From Telmatospirillum sp. (GTDB lineage: Bacteria > Pseudomonadota > Alphaproteobacteria > CACIAM-22H2), in NCBI GenBank assembly GCA_020248985.1, contig JADCGL010000022.1, positions 186,001 through 250,000 of the forward strand: 64,000 nt of DNA, read 5' to 3'. A program made the position numbers and the translations under genes. Positions 17,580 to 25,894 of this stretch are shown piece by piece. Within the stretch, counting starts at the first letter, position 1. Every line of letters begins with the position of its first letter. The notes beneath the pieces were generated by a model. That model saw only the letters and a list, made by a program, of their open reading frames with translations. It did not search any database and had not been told where the DNA came from.

Positions 17580-18970
17580 GCGATCTCGCCGGTTTTCGCG
17601 ACCGGCTCGGCGACGTGCCGGTGCGCGACGACGCGGCGAGCCTGCGCCTCAAAAGCCGCGATTTCTTCTGGTTCTCGCCGATCCTGCGCGAAGAGCTCGG
17701 CGCCCTCTCGGCCGATCTTGTTGTGATGCCGCGAAACGAGACCGACGTTCTCGCCATATTGCAGGCAGCCGCCGCGACCGACATGCCGCTCACGCCGCGC
17801 GGCGGCGGGACCGGCAATTACGGCCAGGCCATGCCGCTGGCAGGCGGGGCCATCGTCGATCTCTCGGCCCTCGAGGGCATTCGCGCGGTCACGCCGGGCC
17901 GCGTGCGCGCAGGCGCCGGCACCAAGATCATGGCGCTCGATTTCGAGCTGCGGCTGCAGCACGGGGCAGAGCTGCGCCTGCATCCTTCGACCGCGCGCAC
18001 GGCAACGCTCGGCGGCTACATCGCCGGCGGCTCGGGCGGGATCGGTTCGATCCAATGGGGCATGCTGCGCGACCGCGGCAACGTTTTGGGTTTGCGCGTG
18101 GCGACGTTGGGGCCGAGCCCGCAGATCGTCGATCTCGAAGGCGACGCGGTGCAGCAGGCGAACCACGCCTACGGCACCAACGGGCTTATTCTTTCGGTCG
18201 ATATGCCGACGCAAAACGCGATCGATTGGCGCGAAGGGATCGTCGCGTTTTCCGGCTTCGAAAGTGCCTTGCGCTTCGGATTGGCCCTTGCAGCATCCGA
18301 CGGCATTTCCAAGAAGCTTGCGAGTGTGGTGCATCCCGCCCTTGCCGCGAATTTCGGGCCCATTCGCGAGGCATGCCCGGCCGGGCGCTGGGTCGTGCTG
18401 ACGATGGTCGCCGAGTCCGCGCACATGGGCTGGCAGGATCTTGTGCGCGAATGCGGCGGGGAGATCACGCTCGACCGGCTTGCGGGCGAAGCGCCCGGCG
18501 AGCCGCCGCTCTACGAGTATTCGTGGGGCCACACGACCTTGCACACGATCCGCAAGGACCGCAGCGTGACCTATCTGCAGAGCATGCTGCCGCCCGGCGA
18601 CACGGTGGCGCGGGCCCTCGCCCTCGAAGCCGCGACGGGCTCCGAGATGATGCACCATTACGAATGCGTGCGCTTCAACGGGGCGGTCACGTGCCAGGGC
18701 GTGCCGGTCTTCAAATGGCAGGACCGCGCGCAGCTCGACCGGCTCGTGCGCGCGCACGAAGAGCTCGGCATTCGCATCGCCAATCCGCACACATGGCTGC
18801 TGCAGAATGGCGGCATGAAGCGCATCGACGAAGCGCAAATCGAATTCCGCCGCCGCCACGATCCCAAGGGCCTCATGAATCCCGGCAAGATGGCCGGTTG
18901 GCCGACGGGCCCCGCCCTCAACAAGCTGGGCGGCGGGGCGGACGCGCTCGAAACGACGGGCTGGACCTAA
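17576..18970 (+). CDS. FAD-linked oxidase, GlcD-like, third paralogue
   Basis: 464 residues from a GTG in a GTGA overlap. Conserved blocks: LKSRDFFWFSPIL, PRGGGTGNYGQAMPLAGG, HPSTARTATLGGYIAGGSGG, PLYEYSWGHTTL and NPHTWLLQNGG. It is closer to the second copy than to the first in the FAD loop (both read GTGNYGQAMPLAGG). The three may form a hetero-oligomer or act on successive intermediates; the sequence alone cannot decide. Its TAA ends inside CTAA (18967-18970), shared with the TAG of the opposing reductase gene. Confidence 0.8.
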   Translation: MSDLAGFRDRLGDVPVRDDAASLRLKSRDFFWFSPILREELGALSADLVVMPRNETDVLAILQAAAATDMPLTPRGGGTGNYGQAMPLAGGAIVDLSALEGIRAVTPGRVRAGAGTKIMALDFELRLQHGAELRLHPSTARTATLGGYIAGGSGGIGSIQWGMLRDRGNVLGLRVATLGPSPQIVDLEGDAVQQANHAYGTNGLILSVDMPTQNAIDWREGIVAFSGFESALRFGLALAASDGISKKLASVVHPALAANFGPIREACPAGRWVVLTMVAESAHMGWQDLVRECGGEITLDRLAGEAPGEPPLYEYSWGHTTLHTIRKDRSVTYLQSMLPPGDTVARALALEAATGSEMMHHYECVRFNGAVTCQGVPVFKWQDRAQLDRLVRAHEELGIRIANPHTWLLQNGGMKRIDEAQIEFRRRHDPKGLMNPGKMAGWPTGPALNKLGGGADALETTGWT

Positions 18971-19548
18971 AACTTCTCGAACGTCCGTCGTACTTTTTCG
19001 AGGAAGGCCGTACGCTGTTCGTGCGTGCGGCTGTCCATGCGCCCGAGCCCGCGCCACAGGAAGCGGCAGCCGGGTTTGCACATGGCGCGCACGCCGCGCG
19101 ACAGGAACATGCGGCCCGGATGGGCCATGTACCAGGAGAACCACCAGGGTGCGCCCATCGTGGTGACGACCGCGACGGTCTCGATATTGCCCATCAAGGG
19201 ACGGATCACGCCGCCATTGATGTCGAACGCCACACCGGGCGCCCAGACGCGGTCGAACCAGCCTTTGAGCATGGCCGGCAGCCCGTACCACCAGGTCGGA
19301 TAGACGAAGACCAGGGCCTGCGCCTGCTGCAGCCGTTCGATTTCGCTTTCGATGCCGACGCGGTTTTTTTCGAGGTCGTGGTAGTTCAGGCGCTCCTCGG
19401 CCGTCAGCACGGGCTGGAAATTCTCGGCATAAAGATCGGCGAGCGCCACCTTGTGGCCCGCCTTGCCGAGTGCGGCCACGACCGTTTCTTTGAGCGCATG
19501 CACAAAGGAATCGGTGCGCGGATGGCAATAGACGACAAGAACGTTCAT
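18967..19548 (-). CDS. NAD(P)H oxidoreductase, flavodoxin-2 fold (copy A)
   Basis: 193 residues of the NQO1/KefF/MdaB class. MNVLVVYCHPRTDSF gives the FMN/FAD phosphate loop, FVYPTWWYGLPAMLKGWFDRV (read around the YGLPAMLKGW core) the flavin ring contact, and VTTMGAPWW the third loop. Such enzymes transfer two electrons from NAD(P)H to quinones or other acceptors. It is last of a CocE-reductase-reductase operon joined by ATGA overlaps. About 40-50 percent of positions look shared with copy B just upstream, so this is a local duplication. The start at 19548 is set by the overlap. Confidence 0.82.
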   Translation of the reverse strand: MNVLVVYCHPRTDSFVHALKETVVAALGKAGHKVALADLYAENFQPVLTAEERLNYHDLEKNRVGIESEIERLQQAQALVFVYPTWWYGLPAMLKGWFDRVWAPGVAFDINGGVIRPLMGNIETVAVVTTMGAPWWFSWYMAHPGRMFLSRGVRAMCKPGCRFLWRGLGRMDSRTHEQRTAFLEKVRRTFEKF

Positions 19549-20135
19549 CGGAACGACTTCATCTCGGTTGCGACGCGCGCCAGGAATTTGCCGCGGCTCG
19601 CGGGCGTGGAGCGGTTCATGTCGTAATGCGCCAACCACTTGGTGCGTGCACGCCCGCCCGAAAGCAGCTTGAAATAGCGCAGGATGTGGCGCTTAGGAAG
19701 ATTGCTGATCACGAACGTCGCCACCCACCAGGGCCGCCCGTAGGTGGAAATGCCGACAATGCTTTTGATGTTGCGCAAGGCGGGTACGGCAATACCTTCG
19801 TCCGTCAATTCGAACGACACGCCGGGCAGCAGCACGCGGTCGAACCAGCCTTTGAGCATTGCCGGCAGGCCGTAGCACCAGGTCGGGAACACGAAGACTA
19901 GCCCCTCGGCCCATTGCAGCAGGTCGACATAGCGCTGCACCTTCAGCCGGTTGACGCTTTGGTCGTGATAGCTGAGCCGGTCTTCGCGCGACAGCACAGG
20001 ATCGAAACCTTCGGCATAGAGATCGACGTCTTCCACGTCGTGTCCGCCTTCGCGCAAGGCGGCAACGGCAGTGCGATGGATCTCGGCATTGAAGCTGGTT
20101 TCGACCGGATGGCAGTAGACGACGAGGATTTTCAT
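19545..20135 (-). CDS. NAD(P)H oxidoreductase, flavodoxin-2 fold (copy B)
   Basis: 196 residues, paralogue of the adjacent copy A: MKILVVYCHPVETSF, the VFPTWCYGLPAMLKGWFDR region and ISTYGRPWW are the three flavin-contact segments. Cytoplasmic, no signal. The ATG overlaps the CocE stop (20132-20135) and its stop overlaps the start of copy A (19545-19548). Two diverged copies in one operon suggest either a heterodimer or two acceptor specificities. They could recycle reduced cofactors or reduce quinoid or nitro intermediates of the neighbouring catabolic block; this is inference. Confidence 0.82.
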   Translation of the reverse strand: MKILVVYCHPVETSFNAEIHRTAVAALREGGHDVEDVDLYAEGFDPVLSREDRLSYHDQSVNRLKVQRYVDLLQWAEGLVFVFPTWCYGLPAMLKGWFDRVLLPGVSFELTDEGIAVPALRNIKSIVGISTYGRPWWVATFVISNLPKRHILRYFKLLSGGRARTKWLAHYDMNRSTPASRGKFLARVATEMKSFR

Positions 20136-21760
20136 TCGGGCACGACCGGCAAAAGGATCGCGGAGGGGGCAGCCGCACCGCTGGCGATGGAGAGACAGAG
20201 GATGCGCTGGGCATCGACCGTCTCCGTGCCGGGCATGTTGCCCGTCCCCGGATTGACCGCGAAGGCCGGAAACGCGCCGGCCGACAGCGACAGGCGCAGG
20301 CGATGGCCCGGTTTCAATACCGCACAGGTGGCGCGCATCGCAACCCGCACCGGTGATTGTGCAGTCTCGACGCGCACAATGCCTTGCGTGAGGTTCCACA
20401 CCTTGCCGTCGGGGGCGACGTCCGACAGCACCGCGAACAGATCGAAGCAGGGTGCGTCGGCCGTCACATGGATTTCAGCGGCGACATCGCCCGCCAGATG
20501 CAAAGCGCGTTCGAGCACCGGGCCGGTATAGGTCGCGACATCCGTGCGCGCATCGATGGCAGCACGGTCATAGGCCCCCGAGACGGGGCCTGTATGGCCG
20601 CCATGGCTCGGCGTCGGGCGCCACGGATCGAACACGACCCGGTCGATCGCGGTCGCAGAACCGGGCGAGGCGCCAAGTATGCCCGCTGCGATGTCGCTCG
20701 CGGCAAGCCCGTCGCTCGCCAAAAAATGGCGCGTAGGCTGGGGTTCGGGCCACGCCGAAAAGCCGCGCCAGCGATCGCCGCCCATCTCGAACAGTTCGAC
20801 GGCCGGTTCGTCGGGAAGCGGTGCGCCTTTGAGCCAATGGTCGAACCAGGCCAGCTGCACGCGGTCCATGCCGCGTGCGGCGGATTGGCCGAAATCGCGC
20901 TCGCCGACTTTGCGGCCCCAGGGCAGGTGCGTCCACGGCCCGATCTTGAGGCGCTGCGGCGCGCCGCTTTCGGCCATGTGCTTCCACAGGCCGAGCGTGC
21001 CGGTCAGCAGAGAATCGAACCAGCCGCCGATATGCAGCATCGGCAGATCGCATTTTCCAAGCTGCGCCGACGCGGACATCGCCGCCCAATACGGCCCGGG
21101 CTTGGGATGCTTCAGCCAATTTGCGTAATGGCCGTACTTCTCAAGCAGAGCCAGAACCGGCGGGCGTTCCGGGATGGCCGCACTCAACGGCAAACCGCGC
21201 GACGCCGCGATGAAAGCGGCAAAGGCGTCGCAGTCGCCGGCACGCCGCGCATTGTCGGCGGCCATTTGCACGCCCCACAGCAGCGCTTGGTGCAGGCGGA
21301 AGGCCCCGCCCTCGTAGGCCATGTCGGCATAGACATCGAAGGCCGGCATGGCGGGCGACAGGCACGCAAGGCCCGTGGCGCCCGCGGCAGCGGCGAGCAA
21401 CTGCGTGCTGGCCTGGTACGAAAACCCGTACATGCCGACCTTGCCGGTCGTGTCGGGCAAAGTCGCGATCCAGTCGAATGTCGCTTTGCCGTCGGCCACT
21501 TCGTCTTGCCAAAGTCGAAAATCGCCGCCCGAGCTGCCGCGGCCGCGCACGTCCTGGATCACCACAGTATAGCCCTGGGCGGCGTACCAGGCCGGATGTG
21601 CCCAGACCACGGTCGAGGCGATTGCCCGCCCGTAAGGCTGGCGCATCAGCAGCACCGGGAACGGCCCGGGTGCAGCCGGGCGCCACAGATCGGCATCCAG
21701 GCGCACGCCATCCGGCGTGGTCATTGAAATCGTTTGCGGTTTGGCAACTTCGAACGTCAT
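20132..21760 (-). CDS. CocE/NonD-family hydrolase (X-Pro peptidase S15-like)
   Basis: 542-residue alpha/beta hydrolase. The nucleophile elbow GMYGFSYQAS holds the catalytic Ser. VVIQDVRGRGSSGG is the oxyanion segment typical of the family. The second domain includes LKIGPWTHLPWG (candidate catalytic His) and ends in the jelly-roll PepX_C domain. Members cleave acyl esters, amides or N-acyl bonds (cocaine esterase, glutaryl-acylase, X-Pro peptidases). The ATG at 21760 has AAGGA just upstream; the frame's extension to 21802 adds nothing conserved. First gene of an operon with the two reductases and divergent from the Rieske gene. Confidence 0.83.
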   Translation of the reverse strand: MTFEVAKPQTISMTTPDGVRLDADLWRPAAPGPFPVLLMRQPYGRAIASTVVWAHPAWYAAQGYTVVIQDVRGRGSSGGDFRLWQDEVADGKATFDWIATLPDTTGKVGMYGFSYQASTQLLAAAAGATGLACLSPAMPAFDVYADMAYEGGAFRLHQALLWGVQMAADNARRAGDCDAFAAFIAASRGLPLSAAIPERPPVLALLEKYGHYANWLKHPKPGPYWAAMSASAQLGKCDLPMLHIGGWFDSLLTGTLGLWKHMAESGAPQRLKIGPWTHLPWGRKVGERDFGQSAARGMDRVQLAWFDHWLKGAPLPDEPAVELFEMGGDRWRGFSAWPEPQPTRHFLASDGLAASDIAAGILGASPGSATAIDRVVFDPWRPTPSHGGHTGPVSGAYDRAAIDARTDVATYTGPVLERALHLAGDVAAEIHVTADAPCFDLFAVLSDVAPDGKVWNLTQGIVRVETAQSPVRVAMRATCAVLKPGHRLRLSLSAGAFPAFAVNPGTGNMPGTETVDAQRILCLSIASGAAAPSAILLPVVPE

Positions 21761-21834
21761 TTTCTGTCCTTGCCCGATTGGCCGGAAGCTTGCAACGATC
21801 ATGCAAGCTTGTTTCCTTTCGCCAAGGCTTTGCC

Positions 21835-22851
21835 ATGCTCGTGACCCAACAGAAAGTCCTGCGCCGCTTCTGGTACCCGGTTTTGCCGCTGGATCGGCTT
21901 GGGCAGGAGCCGGTGCCCTTTATGCTGCTGGGCGAGGCGATCGTGCTGTGGCGAAACGAGGCCGGCGAACCGGCCGCCGCCATCGACCGCTGCTGCCATC
22001 GCACGGCCAAGCTTTCGAAAGGTTTCTGCCAGCAGGGCCGCCTTGTGTGCGGCTATCACGGCTGGGAATTCGACAGCACCGGGGCGTGCGTGCGCATCCC
22101 GCAGCACAAAGACCCGACGCGCACGCCCAAATTCAAGATCGACAGCTATCGCACCCAGGCGCGCTACGGCTATGTGTGGGTGGCGCTGGACGAACCGTTG
22201 TTCGACATCCCGGCGATCCCCGAGGCCGACGATCCTTCCTTCCGCCACATCCCCGAATTCTACGAAACCTGGAATGCGGGCGCTTTGCGCGTGCTCGAAA
22301 ACTCGTTCGACAACGCGCATTTCACTTTCGTGCACAAATCGAGCTTCGGCGATCCCGATCCTTCGCCTTCGGAGATGACCTACACCGACTATCCGTGGGG
22401 CTTCGAGACGCACTCGATCGTGCACGTCAAGAATCCGGCTCTGCAGAAGAAGAATCTCGGCCTCGCCGACGAGATGACCGTGCGCGACAATACGCGCACC
22501 TGGTACATGCCGTTCTTCCGCAAGCTGCGCATCAAATATCCAAACGGCCTGGTGCACGCGATCCTGACGGGAGCGACACCCATCGACGACCGCACGAGCC
22601 AGCTCGTGCAGTTCGTCTACCGCAACGACACCGAGGCCGACACGCCGGCCGCTTCCGTCGTGGCGTTCGACCGGCAGGTCACGCAAGAGGACCGCGCCGT
22701 GCTCGAAGCGTGCGACTGGGACGTGCCGCTGCAGCGCATGTCGGGCGAAGAATTCCACATGCCGTCGGACAAGCCGGGCTTGCTGATGCGCGACAAGCTC
22801 GCGGCCCTGCTCGCAGAAGCCGGCGAAACGGAAATCCGCCGCAGCGCCTAA
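21835..22851 (+). CDS. Rieske-type aromatic ring-hydroxylating oxygenase, alpha subunit
   Basis: 338-residue oxygenase of the VanA/TsaM/PobA-like single-subunit group. The Rieske 2Fe-2S site reads RCCHRTAKLSKG then LVCGYHGWEFD (Cys-x-His ... Cys-x2-His). The mononuclear iron site is in ENSFDNAHFTFVH (D-x2-H-x4-H). It would hydroxylate or O/N-demethylate an aromatic or heterocyclic acid using electrons from a separate reductase. No ferredoxin or reductase of the usual type lies within the window, so the partner must be elsewhere. A 74-bp gap separates it from the divergent CocE operon. Its stop shares CTAA (22848-22851) with the opposing gene. Confidence 0.87.
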   Translation: MLVTQQKVLRRFWYPVLPLDRLGQEPVPFMLLGEAIVLWRNEAGEPAAAIDRCCHRTAKLSKGFCQQGRLVCGYHGWEFDSTGACVRIPQHKDPTRTPKFKIDSYRTQARYGYVWVALDEPLFDIPAIPEADDPSFRHIPEFYETWNAGALRVLENSFDNAHFTFVHKSSFGDPDPSPSEMTYTDYPWGFETHSIVHVKNPALQKKNLGLADEMTVRDNTRTWYMPFFRKLRIKYPNGLVHAILTGATPIDDRTSQLVQFVYRNDTEADTPAASVVAFDRQVTQEDRAVLEACDWDVPLQRMSGEEFHMPSDKPGLLMRDKLAALLAEAGETEIRRSA

Positions 22852-23783
22852 CCGTCGAGGTCGAGCTTCGCCTGATCGAGGCTGCGCAACGCGTTGGCGC
22901 GCATCACGCTGCGCACGTCGCGCACATAGTCCATGCGCCGCTCGGAATAGCGGTGCAGATGCTGGGCGAGGCTGTGGCCGTCGAGCGGCTTGCCCTCGGC
23001 CCGCAAGGCCGCCCGCGCGCGGCGGAATTCGGCATAGGCGCGGTGCGTGTTGAGATTGAGCGCGTAGGCCTCGACCGCGGTCGGCAGATCGGCGAAATGC
23101 CGCACGCGGCCTTCGTCGTCGACGCCGAAGCGCATATGGCCAAACACCGAATGCCCGTCCTTGGCCCCGCGGCTCGTGCCCCAGCCGCTTTCGAGCGCGG
23201 CCTGCGCCAGCGCCAGCGACACCGGCACCACGTCGACCCGCCGCAGCAATTCGCGCAGATTGCCGGGGGCGGTGTCGTAGCGCTCGGCAAGCTCTTCGAG
23301 GAAGGCGGCGTCTTTTGCGTCCGGCGGACCGGCTTTTTCAACGACGGCCAAGAGCTTTTCGCGCTCGGTCGAGATGCGCTCGTTTTCGAGCAGCAGCAGC
23401 GGCAGCAGCGATTTGATGAACACCGATTTGCGCAGATCGATCGAGTCGAGCTCGGCCAAATCGCCGGGCAGCTGTTCGACCACGAGCCGCGGCACGGGCT
23501 CGCCGCCGCGCCGCAAGGCGCCGAGCTCGTAGCCGCGTTCGACGAACAGCGCGTAGAGATCGCCCGCCGCCATGCGCGCAAAGCGCGGCATGTCGGGCAC
23601 GAGGGCGGCTTGCGTGTCCGGCAGCTGTTCGACGAACGCATGCGTGAGCCCCGGCGCGCGCGCGCTCGGCGGCACGAGAGCAAGGGCGAGCGCGATCGGG
23701 ACCAGAATCGCGGCGACAAGAACGGTGCCGCCGGCGCGAAAGCTGCCCGACGGCGCCGCACGAAGTGCGGTGTCGTATGCCAT
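22848..23783 (-). CDS. Bax-like glucosaminidase domain protein
   Basis: 311 residues. A single N-terminal membrane helix (about residues 18-40) places the rest in the periplasm. The GH73/glucosaminidase core shows SLALAQAALESGWGTS with the catalytic Glu and VFGHMRF, then YAEFRRARAALRAEGKPLDG typical of E. coli Bax. Predicted to trim peptidoglycan glycan strands. The frame extends upstream to 23927, but the ATG at 23783 keeps it clear of the NfuA gene, which ends 41 bp upstream on the same strand. The pair is probably co-transcribed. Confidence 0.85.
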   Translation of the reverse strand: MAYDTALRAAPSGSFRAGGTVLVAAILVPIALALALVPPSARAPGLTHAFVEQLPDTQAALVPDMPRFARMAAGDLYALFVERGYELGALRRGGEPVPRLVVEQLPGDLAELDSIDLRKSVFIKSLLPLLLLENERISTEREKLLAVVEKAGPPDAKDAAFLEELAERYDTAPGNLRELLRRVDVVPVSLALAQAALESGWGTSRGAKDGHSVFGHMRFGVDDEGRVRHFADLPTAVEAYALNLNTHRAYAEFRRARAALRAEGKPLDGHSLAQHLHRYSERRMDYVRDVRSVMRANALRSLDQAKLDLDG

Positions 23784-23824
23784 ATCGATGGAAATGCCTT
23801 TCGAAGATGTCGCGGCAGCGCCTA

Positions 23825-24382
23825 TCAGGCGACTGCGCGAACCTCGACGATTTCGGGGATGTAGTGGCGCAGCATGTTTTCGATGCCCATTTTGAGCGTC
23901 GCCGTCGAAGACGGGCAGCCCGAGCACGAACCCTGCATGGTGAGATAGACCACGCCGTCTTCGTATTTGTGGAACAGAATGTCGCCGCCGTCCTGCGCCA
24001 CGGCCGGGCGCACGCGCGTGTCGAGCAGTTCGATGATCTGCTGCACAAGCTCGCCGTCCGCGCCTTCGGCCGCCCCGTGCGCCGTTTCCCCGCCCGCCGC
24101 CAGCGTGGCCGCACCGGACGTGAAATGCTCCATGATCGCACCCAGCAAAGCGGGCTTCATCAGGTGCCAGTCTTTGTCGTCGGTCTTGGTCACGGTCACG
24201 AAGTCCGAGCCCAGGAACACGCCCGTGACACCCTCGACGCCGAACAATTTGGCGGCGAGCGGCGAGCGGGCGGCGGCATCGTCGGCACTGGCGAAATCGG
24301 CGGAGCCCGCGGCCAGCACTTCGCGGCCGGGCAGGAATTTCAGCGTCGCCGGATTCGGCGTGGTTTCCGTCTGGATGAACAT
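23825..24382 (-). CDS. NfuA/NifU-like iron-sulfur scaffold protein
   Basis: 185 residues. N-terminal Nfu_N domain (MFIQTETTPNPATLKFLPG, a hallmark start) and a C-terminal NifU domain with the cluster-binding pair in GSCSGCPSS. It carries 4Fe-4S clusters to apo-proteins in the cytoplasm. GGAG 8 bp before the ATG supports the start at 24382 over the in-frame 24400. In many alphaproteobacteria this gene follows murJ-trpS-usp directly; here the usp gene is nearly 4 kb away, separated by a cyclase gene and a low-GC module, which suggests an insertion. Confidence 0.92.
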   Translation of the reverse strand: MFIQTETTPNPATLKFLPGREVLAAGSADFASADDAAARSPLAAKLFGVEGVTGVFLGSDFVTVTKTDDKDWHLMKPALLGAIMEHFTSGAATLAAGGETAHGAAEGADGELVQQIIELLDTRVRPAVAQDGGDILFHKYEDGVVYLTMQGSCSGCPSSTATLKMGIENMLRHYIPEIVEVRAVA

Positions 24383-24402
24383 TCGATTTACTCCGGTCAT
24401 GC

Positions 24403-24423
24403 GCAGCGCTAAGAGCAGCGCTA
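24403..24423. repeat. Paired GCAGCGCTA sites in the nfuA/cyclase divergent region
   Basis: GCAGCGCTA occurs at 24403-24411 and again at 24415-24423, 12 bp apart, each containing the palindrome AGCGCT. The pair lies 20 bp upstream of the nfuA ATG and about 100 bp before the cyclase start, so it could be a regulator site for either gene. This rests only on the repeat. Confidence 0.3.
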
Positions 24424-24522
24424 TGAACTGAAGGGGGGCAGCTGGGTTATGCTGTCACTTGGCGCCGAACGCCGACCCTGTCAAGCCTTGCACTGCAACA
24501 TATTGAAACAGAAAGAGTTAAA

Positions 24523-25818
24523 TTGAGCACAACGTTGCCGAATCGGATCAATGCGCGCCCGGCCGGCGTGCACGGCCATCGCCGCTATGTGCGCCCGGTC
24601 GGCCAGCGGCCCAAACACGCCACGCGCGATTCGGTGCTGTTGTGGCTGCGCGGGCCCGCCCACGCCGTCGGCAGTCCGCTTAAACTGATCGACGGTCTGT
24701 GCTGGCGGCTGGTCGCCGCGGGCGTGCCCATCGACAGGTCCGTCGTTTCGGTGTCGCTGCTGCATCCGCAATTCGCGGGCTACGGCATTCGCTGGCGGCG
24801 CGACAGCGGCGAGGCGGAAGAGTCGCTGATCGAGCACAGCGTGCGCGACAGCGACGCCTACCGCAACAGCCCGTTCCCGGCCGTGGTCGAGCGCGGCGAG
24901 ACAGTGCGCCTCAAGATCGGCCCGCTTCAGAACAGCGATCCCTATCCGGTGATCGCCGAATTGCGCGTGCAGGGCTTCACCGACTACCTGACGCAGCCTT
25001 TGTCGCTCTATGGTTTTCTGCCGTCCACGTTCGAACGGCCGTTCCAGGCGGTCAATTGGGCGACCAAACGCGACGGCGGTTTCGAAGATGCGGACGTGGC
25101 ATACCTCGCCCATGTGCTGGCCGAGCTCGCCGCCCCGCTCACGCTCGTGACCGAACGGCGGATTGCGCGCGATCTCTTGTCGATCTATCTCGGCCGCTCG
25201 ACAGGCCCGCGCGTGCTGGCGGGCGAGATCAAGCGCGGGGCCGGCGAGCCTTTGCGCGCCGCGATCCTGGCGACCGACATGCGCGGCTTCACGACCTTGA
25301 GCGACCGACTGCCGGCCGAACGCATGGTCGAAATCGTCAATGGCTGGTTCGAGCGCCAAGTGGGGGCGGTGCACGCGCATGGCGGCGAGGTGATCAAATT
25401 CATCGGCGACGGCATGCTCGCGATCTTCCCGATCGCCGATATCGAACTTTCCCGCATGGCCGCACGCGACGCACTCGGTGCGGCCCGCGACGCGATCAAG
25501 GCGGCACACGCGATGAACGCCGACCCGGCTTTTGCCGATGCACTCCCCTTGCGCGCCGTGGCCGCCCTCCACACGGGCGAGATTTTCCTCGGCAATATCG
25601 GCGCCCCCGACCGGCTCGATTTCACGGCGATCGGCCCGTCGGTCAATGTGGTTTCGCGCCTCGAGCAACTCGTCAAGTCGCTCGACCGCGAATTGATCGT
25701 GTCGGCCGCCTTCGCCGCGATCAGCTCGGAAAAACTCGCCTCGCTCGGCAGCCACCAATTGAAGGGTGTCGCCGAACCGGTCGAGGTCTTCACCTGCCCG
25801 ACGATGGCGCCCGCCTGA
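24523..25818 (+). CDS. Class III adenylate/guanylate cyclase
   Basis: 431 residues. The N-terminal 230 or so residues form a helical region seen in other rhizobial-type cyclases, without membrane segments. The C-terminal cyclase homology domain starts at AAILATDMRGFTTLSDRL (metal Asp). It continues with GGEVIKFIGDGMLAIFP (adenine-specifying Lys, second metal Asp), LDFTAIGPSVNVVSRLEQL (Asn and Arg of the transition state) and LKGVAEPVEVF. All key residues are present, so it should make cAMP. The start is a TTG with GAAAGAG (24511-24517) upstream; no better start exists nearby. It ends exactly where an 11-bp tandem repeat begins. Confidence 0.85.
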   Translation: MSTTLPNRINARPAGVHGHRRYVRPVGQRPKHATRDSVLLWLRGPAHAVGSPLKLIDGLCWRLVAAGVPIDRSVVSVSLLHPQFAGYGIRWRRDSGEAEESLIEHSVRDSDAYRNSPFPAVVERGETVRLKIGPLQNSDPYPVIAELRVQGFTDYLTQPLSLYGFLPSTFERPFQAVNWATKRDGGFEDADVAYLAHVLAELAAPLTLVTERRIARDLLSIYLGRSTGPRVLAGEIKRGAGEPLRAAILATDMRGFTTLSDRLPAERMVEIVNGWFERQVGAVHAHGGEVIKFIGDGMLAIFPIADIELSRMAARDALGAARDAIKAAHAMNADPAFADALPLRAVAALHTGEIFLGNIGAPDRLDFTAIGPSVNVVSRLEQLVKSLDRELIVSAAFAAISSEKLASLGSHQLKGVAEPVEVFTCPTMAPA

Positions 25819-25894
25819 CGCGACATTTGCGCGACCTCTGCGCAACATCCGTGCGACATCGACGCAACACGCACGCGACATAGACGCGACATTT
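25818..25894. repeat. Seven tandem 11-bp repeats
   Basis: From the last base of the cyclase stop codon the sequence reads as seven head-to-tail 11-mers with consensus ACGCGACATNN. The units start at 25818, 25829, 25840, 25851, 25862, 25873 and 25884. The first and last units are identical (ACGCGACATTT). The others keep GCRACMT with one or two changes. There is no spacer and no length variation. The period is close to one DNA turn, so any bound protein would sit on one face of the helix. Iteron-like regulator site, minisatellite or decayed coding repeat are all possible. Confidence 0.8.

Noticed and set aside
25818-25894. CRISPR array
   Set aside because: The units are 11 bp with no spacers, and no cas genes are nearby.
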